In this document: positions 5,097 through 5,514 of the stretch, piece after piece
How the letters are laid out: each line of letters begins with the position of its first letter
Numbering within the stretch: position 1 is the stretch's first letter
Assembly (NCBI GenBank): GCA_949451265.1
Contig: CASTQR010000117.1
Location: forward strand, 1-5,514
Reading direction: 5' to 3'
From: an uncultured Eubacteriales bacterium
GTDB taxonomy: Bacteria; Bacillota_A; Clostridia; Oscillospirales; Oscillospiraceae
Length of the DNA stretch: 5,514 nucleotides
Position numbers and translations under genes: made by a program
The notes under the pieces: generated by a model
Databases searched by the model: none
What the model was told of the DNA's origin: nothing
What the model saw: only the letters and a program-made list of their open reading frames with translations

Positions 5097-5514
5097 AGAC
5101 GGGACGCTACCTCCAGCGCCACCCGGAGGTATTTTTCGTAGGCCGACGCGGGCACCGCCCCCATGGTGCGCCGGTCCCAGGCGTCCCCGTCCAGGCTGTC
5201 CTCGGCGTAGAGGAACTGGTAGACCTCCGCGCCCCGGAACCGGCCCACCGCCATGACGGAAGCGCACTCCATGTCCACGGCGATGCAGCCGTCGGCGCGG
5301 CGTTTCTCCATGTTGCCCCTTGTTTCCCGGTAGAGGGCGTCGGTAGTCCACACCCGGCCCTTCACATAGGGGAGCTTCAGCCCGTCAAAGATTTCCCCCA
5401 GCCGCCCCGCCGTGGGTACATCCACATAGTCGCTGACGGGCAGATAGTGGTAGCTGACCCCCTCGTCCCGGTAGGCGGCGGTGGGCAGGATGAAGTGCCC
5501 CGCCACCAGGGCGG
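5093..5514 (-). CDS. Nucleoside phosphorylase (uridine phosphorylase-like, PNP/UDP family), C-terminal part
   Basis: The 5' end lies beyond the right edge; 139 C-terminal residues are visible. The family cleaves nucleosides with phosphate to a free base and (deoxy)ribose-1-phosphate in the cytoplasm. Visible landmarks are FILPTAAYRDEGVSYHYLP (visible residues 7-25), resembling the RDEG-x-S-x-HY block of uridine phosphorylase-like members. VDMECASVMAVGRFRG follows, holding the Met-Glu pair that contacts ribose in this fold. YAEDSLDGDAWDRR comes last, near the position of the base-binding aspartate. Base preference cannot be settled from this fragment; uridine-like or a general purine or pyrimidine role are all possible. 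The stop overlaps the RimI start as ATGA. The phosphorylase thus appears to be upstream in the same operon as RimI, the double GNAT and TsaD, an association without an obvious metabolic reason apart from RNA turnover or modification. Confidence 0.85.
   Translation of the reverse strand, partial: ALVAGHFILPTAAYRDEGVSYHYLPVSDYVDVPTAGRLGEIFDGLKLPYVKGRVWTTDALYRETRGNMEKRRADGCIAVDMECASVMAVGRFRGAEVYQFLYAEDSLDGDAWDRRTMGAVPASAYEKYLRVALEVASRL

Noticed and set aside
5504..5506. GTG as the start of the phosphorylase
   Set aside because: It falls in the middle of the conserved family fold (before GHFILPTAAYRDEG), and the frame stays open to the window edge, so the gene is simply cut off.

Overview
This is a GC-rich, gene-dense piece of chromosome, probably from a high-GC gut Clostridia lineage (Oscillospiraceae-like: Flavonifractor, Lawsonibacter, Intestinimonas and relatives). 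The signs are strong AGGAGG-type ribosome sites, a LytTR/DUF3021 pair, a Firmicutes-style TsaD with a neighbouring RimI, and AT-rich promoter patches inside GC-rich DNA. The lineage is an inference from style and gene content, not from a marker gene. No mobile element, CRISPR array, tRNA or rRNA is visible.

Plus strand, 1-1954. The window opens in the C-terminal end of a CorA-family divalent-cation transporter, closed by a strong hairpin terminator (399-431). A 247-base gap follows. It holds a candidate promoter (475-503) and a leader rich in inverted repeats (509-625) that runs straight into the ribosome site of a stand-alone LytTR DNA-binding regulator (643-1080). The next gene is a four-helix DUF3021 membrane protein (1095-1535). 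This pair has the layout of the LytTR regulatory systems, in which a membrane protein controls its LytTR partner. A separate, well-formed promoter (1577-1605) then drives two overlapping tiny genes (1635-1766 and 1763-1954). They encode paralogous single-pass membrane proteins of unknown function.

A perfect 16-bp bidirectional terminator (1963-1997) separates these from a minus-strand operon entering from the right. In transcription order it holds a nucleoside phosphorylase (partial, 5514-5093), a RimI acetyltransferase joined in frame to a second GNAT domain (5096-4017), a tandem two-domain RimJ/RimL-like GNAT protein (4020-3007), and TsaD, the catalytic subunit of tRNA t6A synthesis (3010-2000). 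All three junctions are the same 4-base ATGA stop/start overlap, so the genes are very likely co-transcribed and translationally coupled. TsaD and RimI are frequent neighbours in Firmicutes. The extra GNAT domains (four in two polypeptides) and the phosphorylase are the less usual part.

The points most worth a second look are the RimI-GNAT fusion with a preserved internal ribosome site, the tandem small membrane proteins, the structured leader before the LytTR gene, and the LytTR/DUF3021 pair itself.
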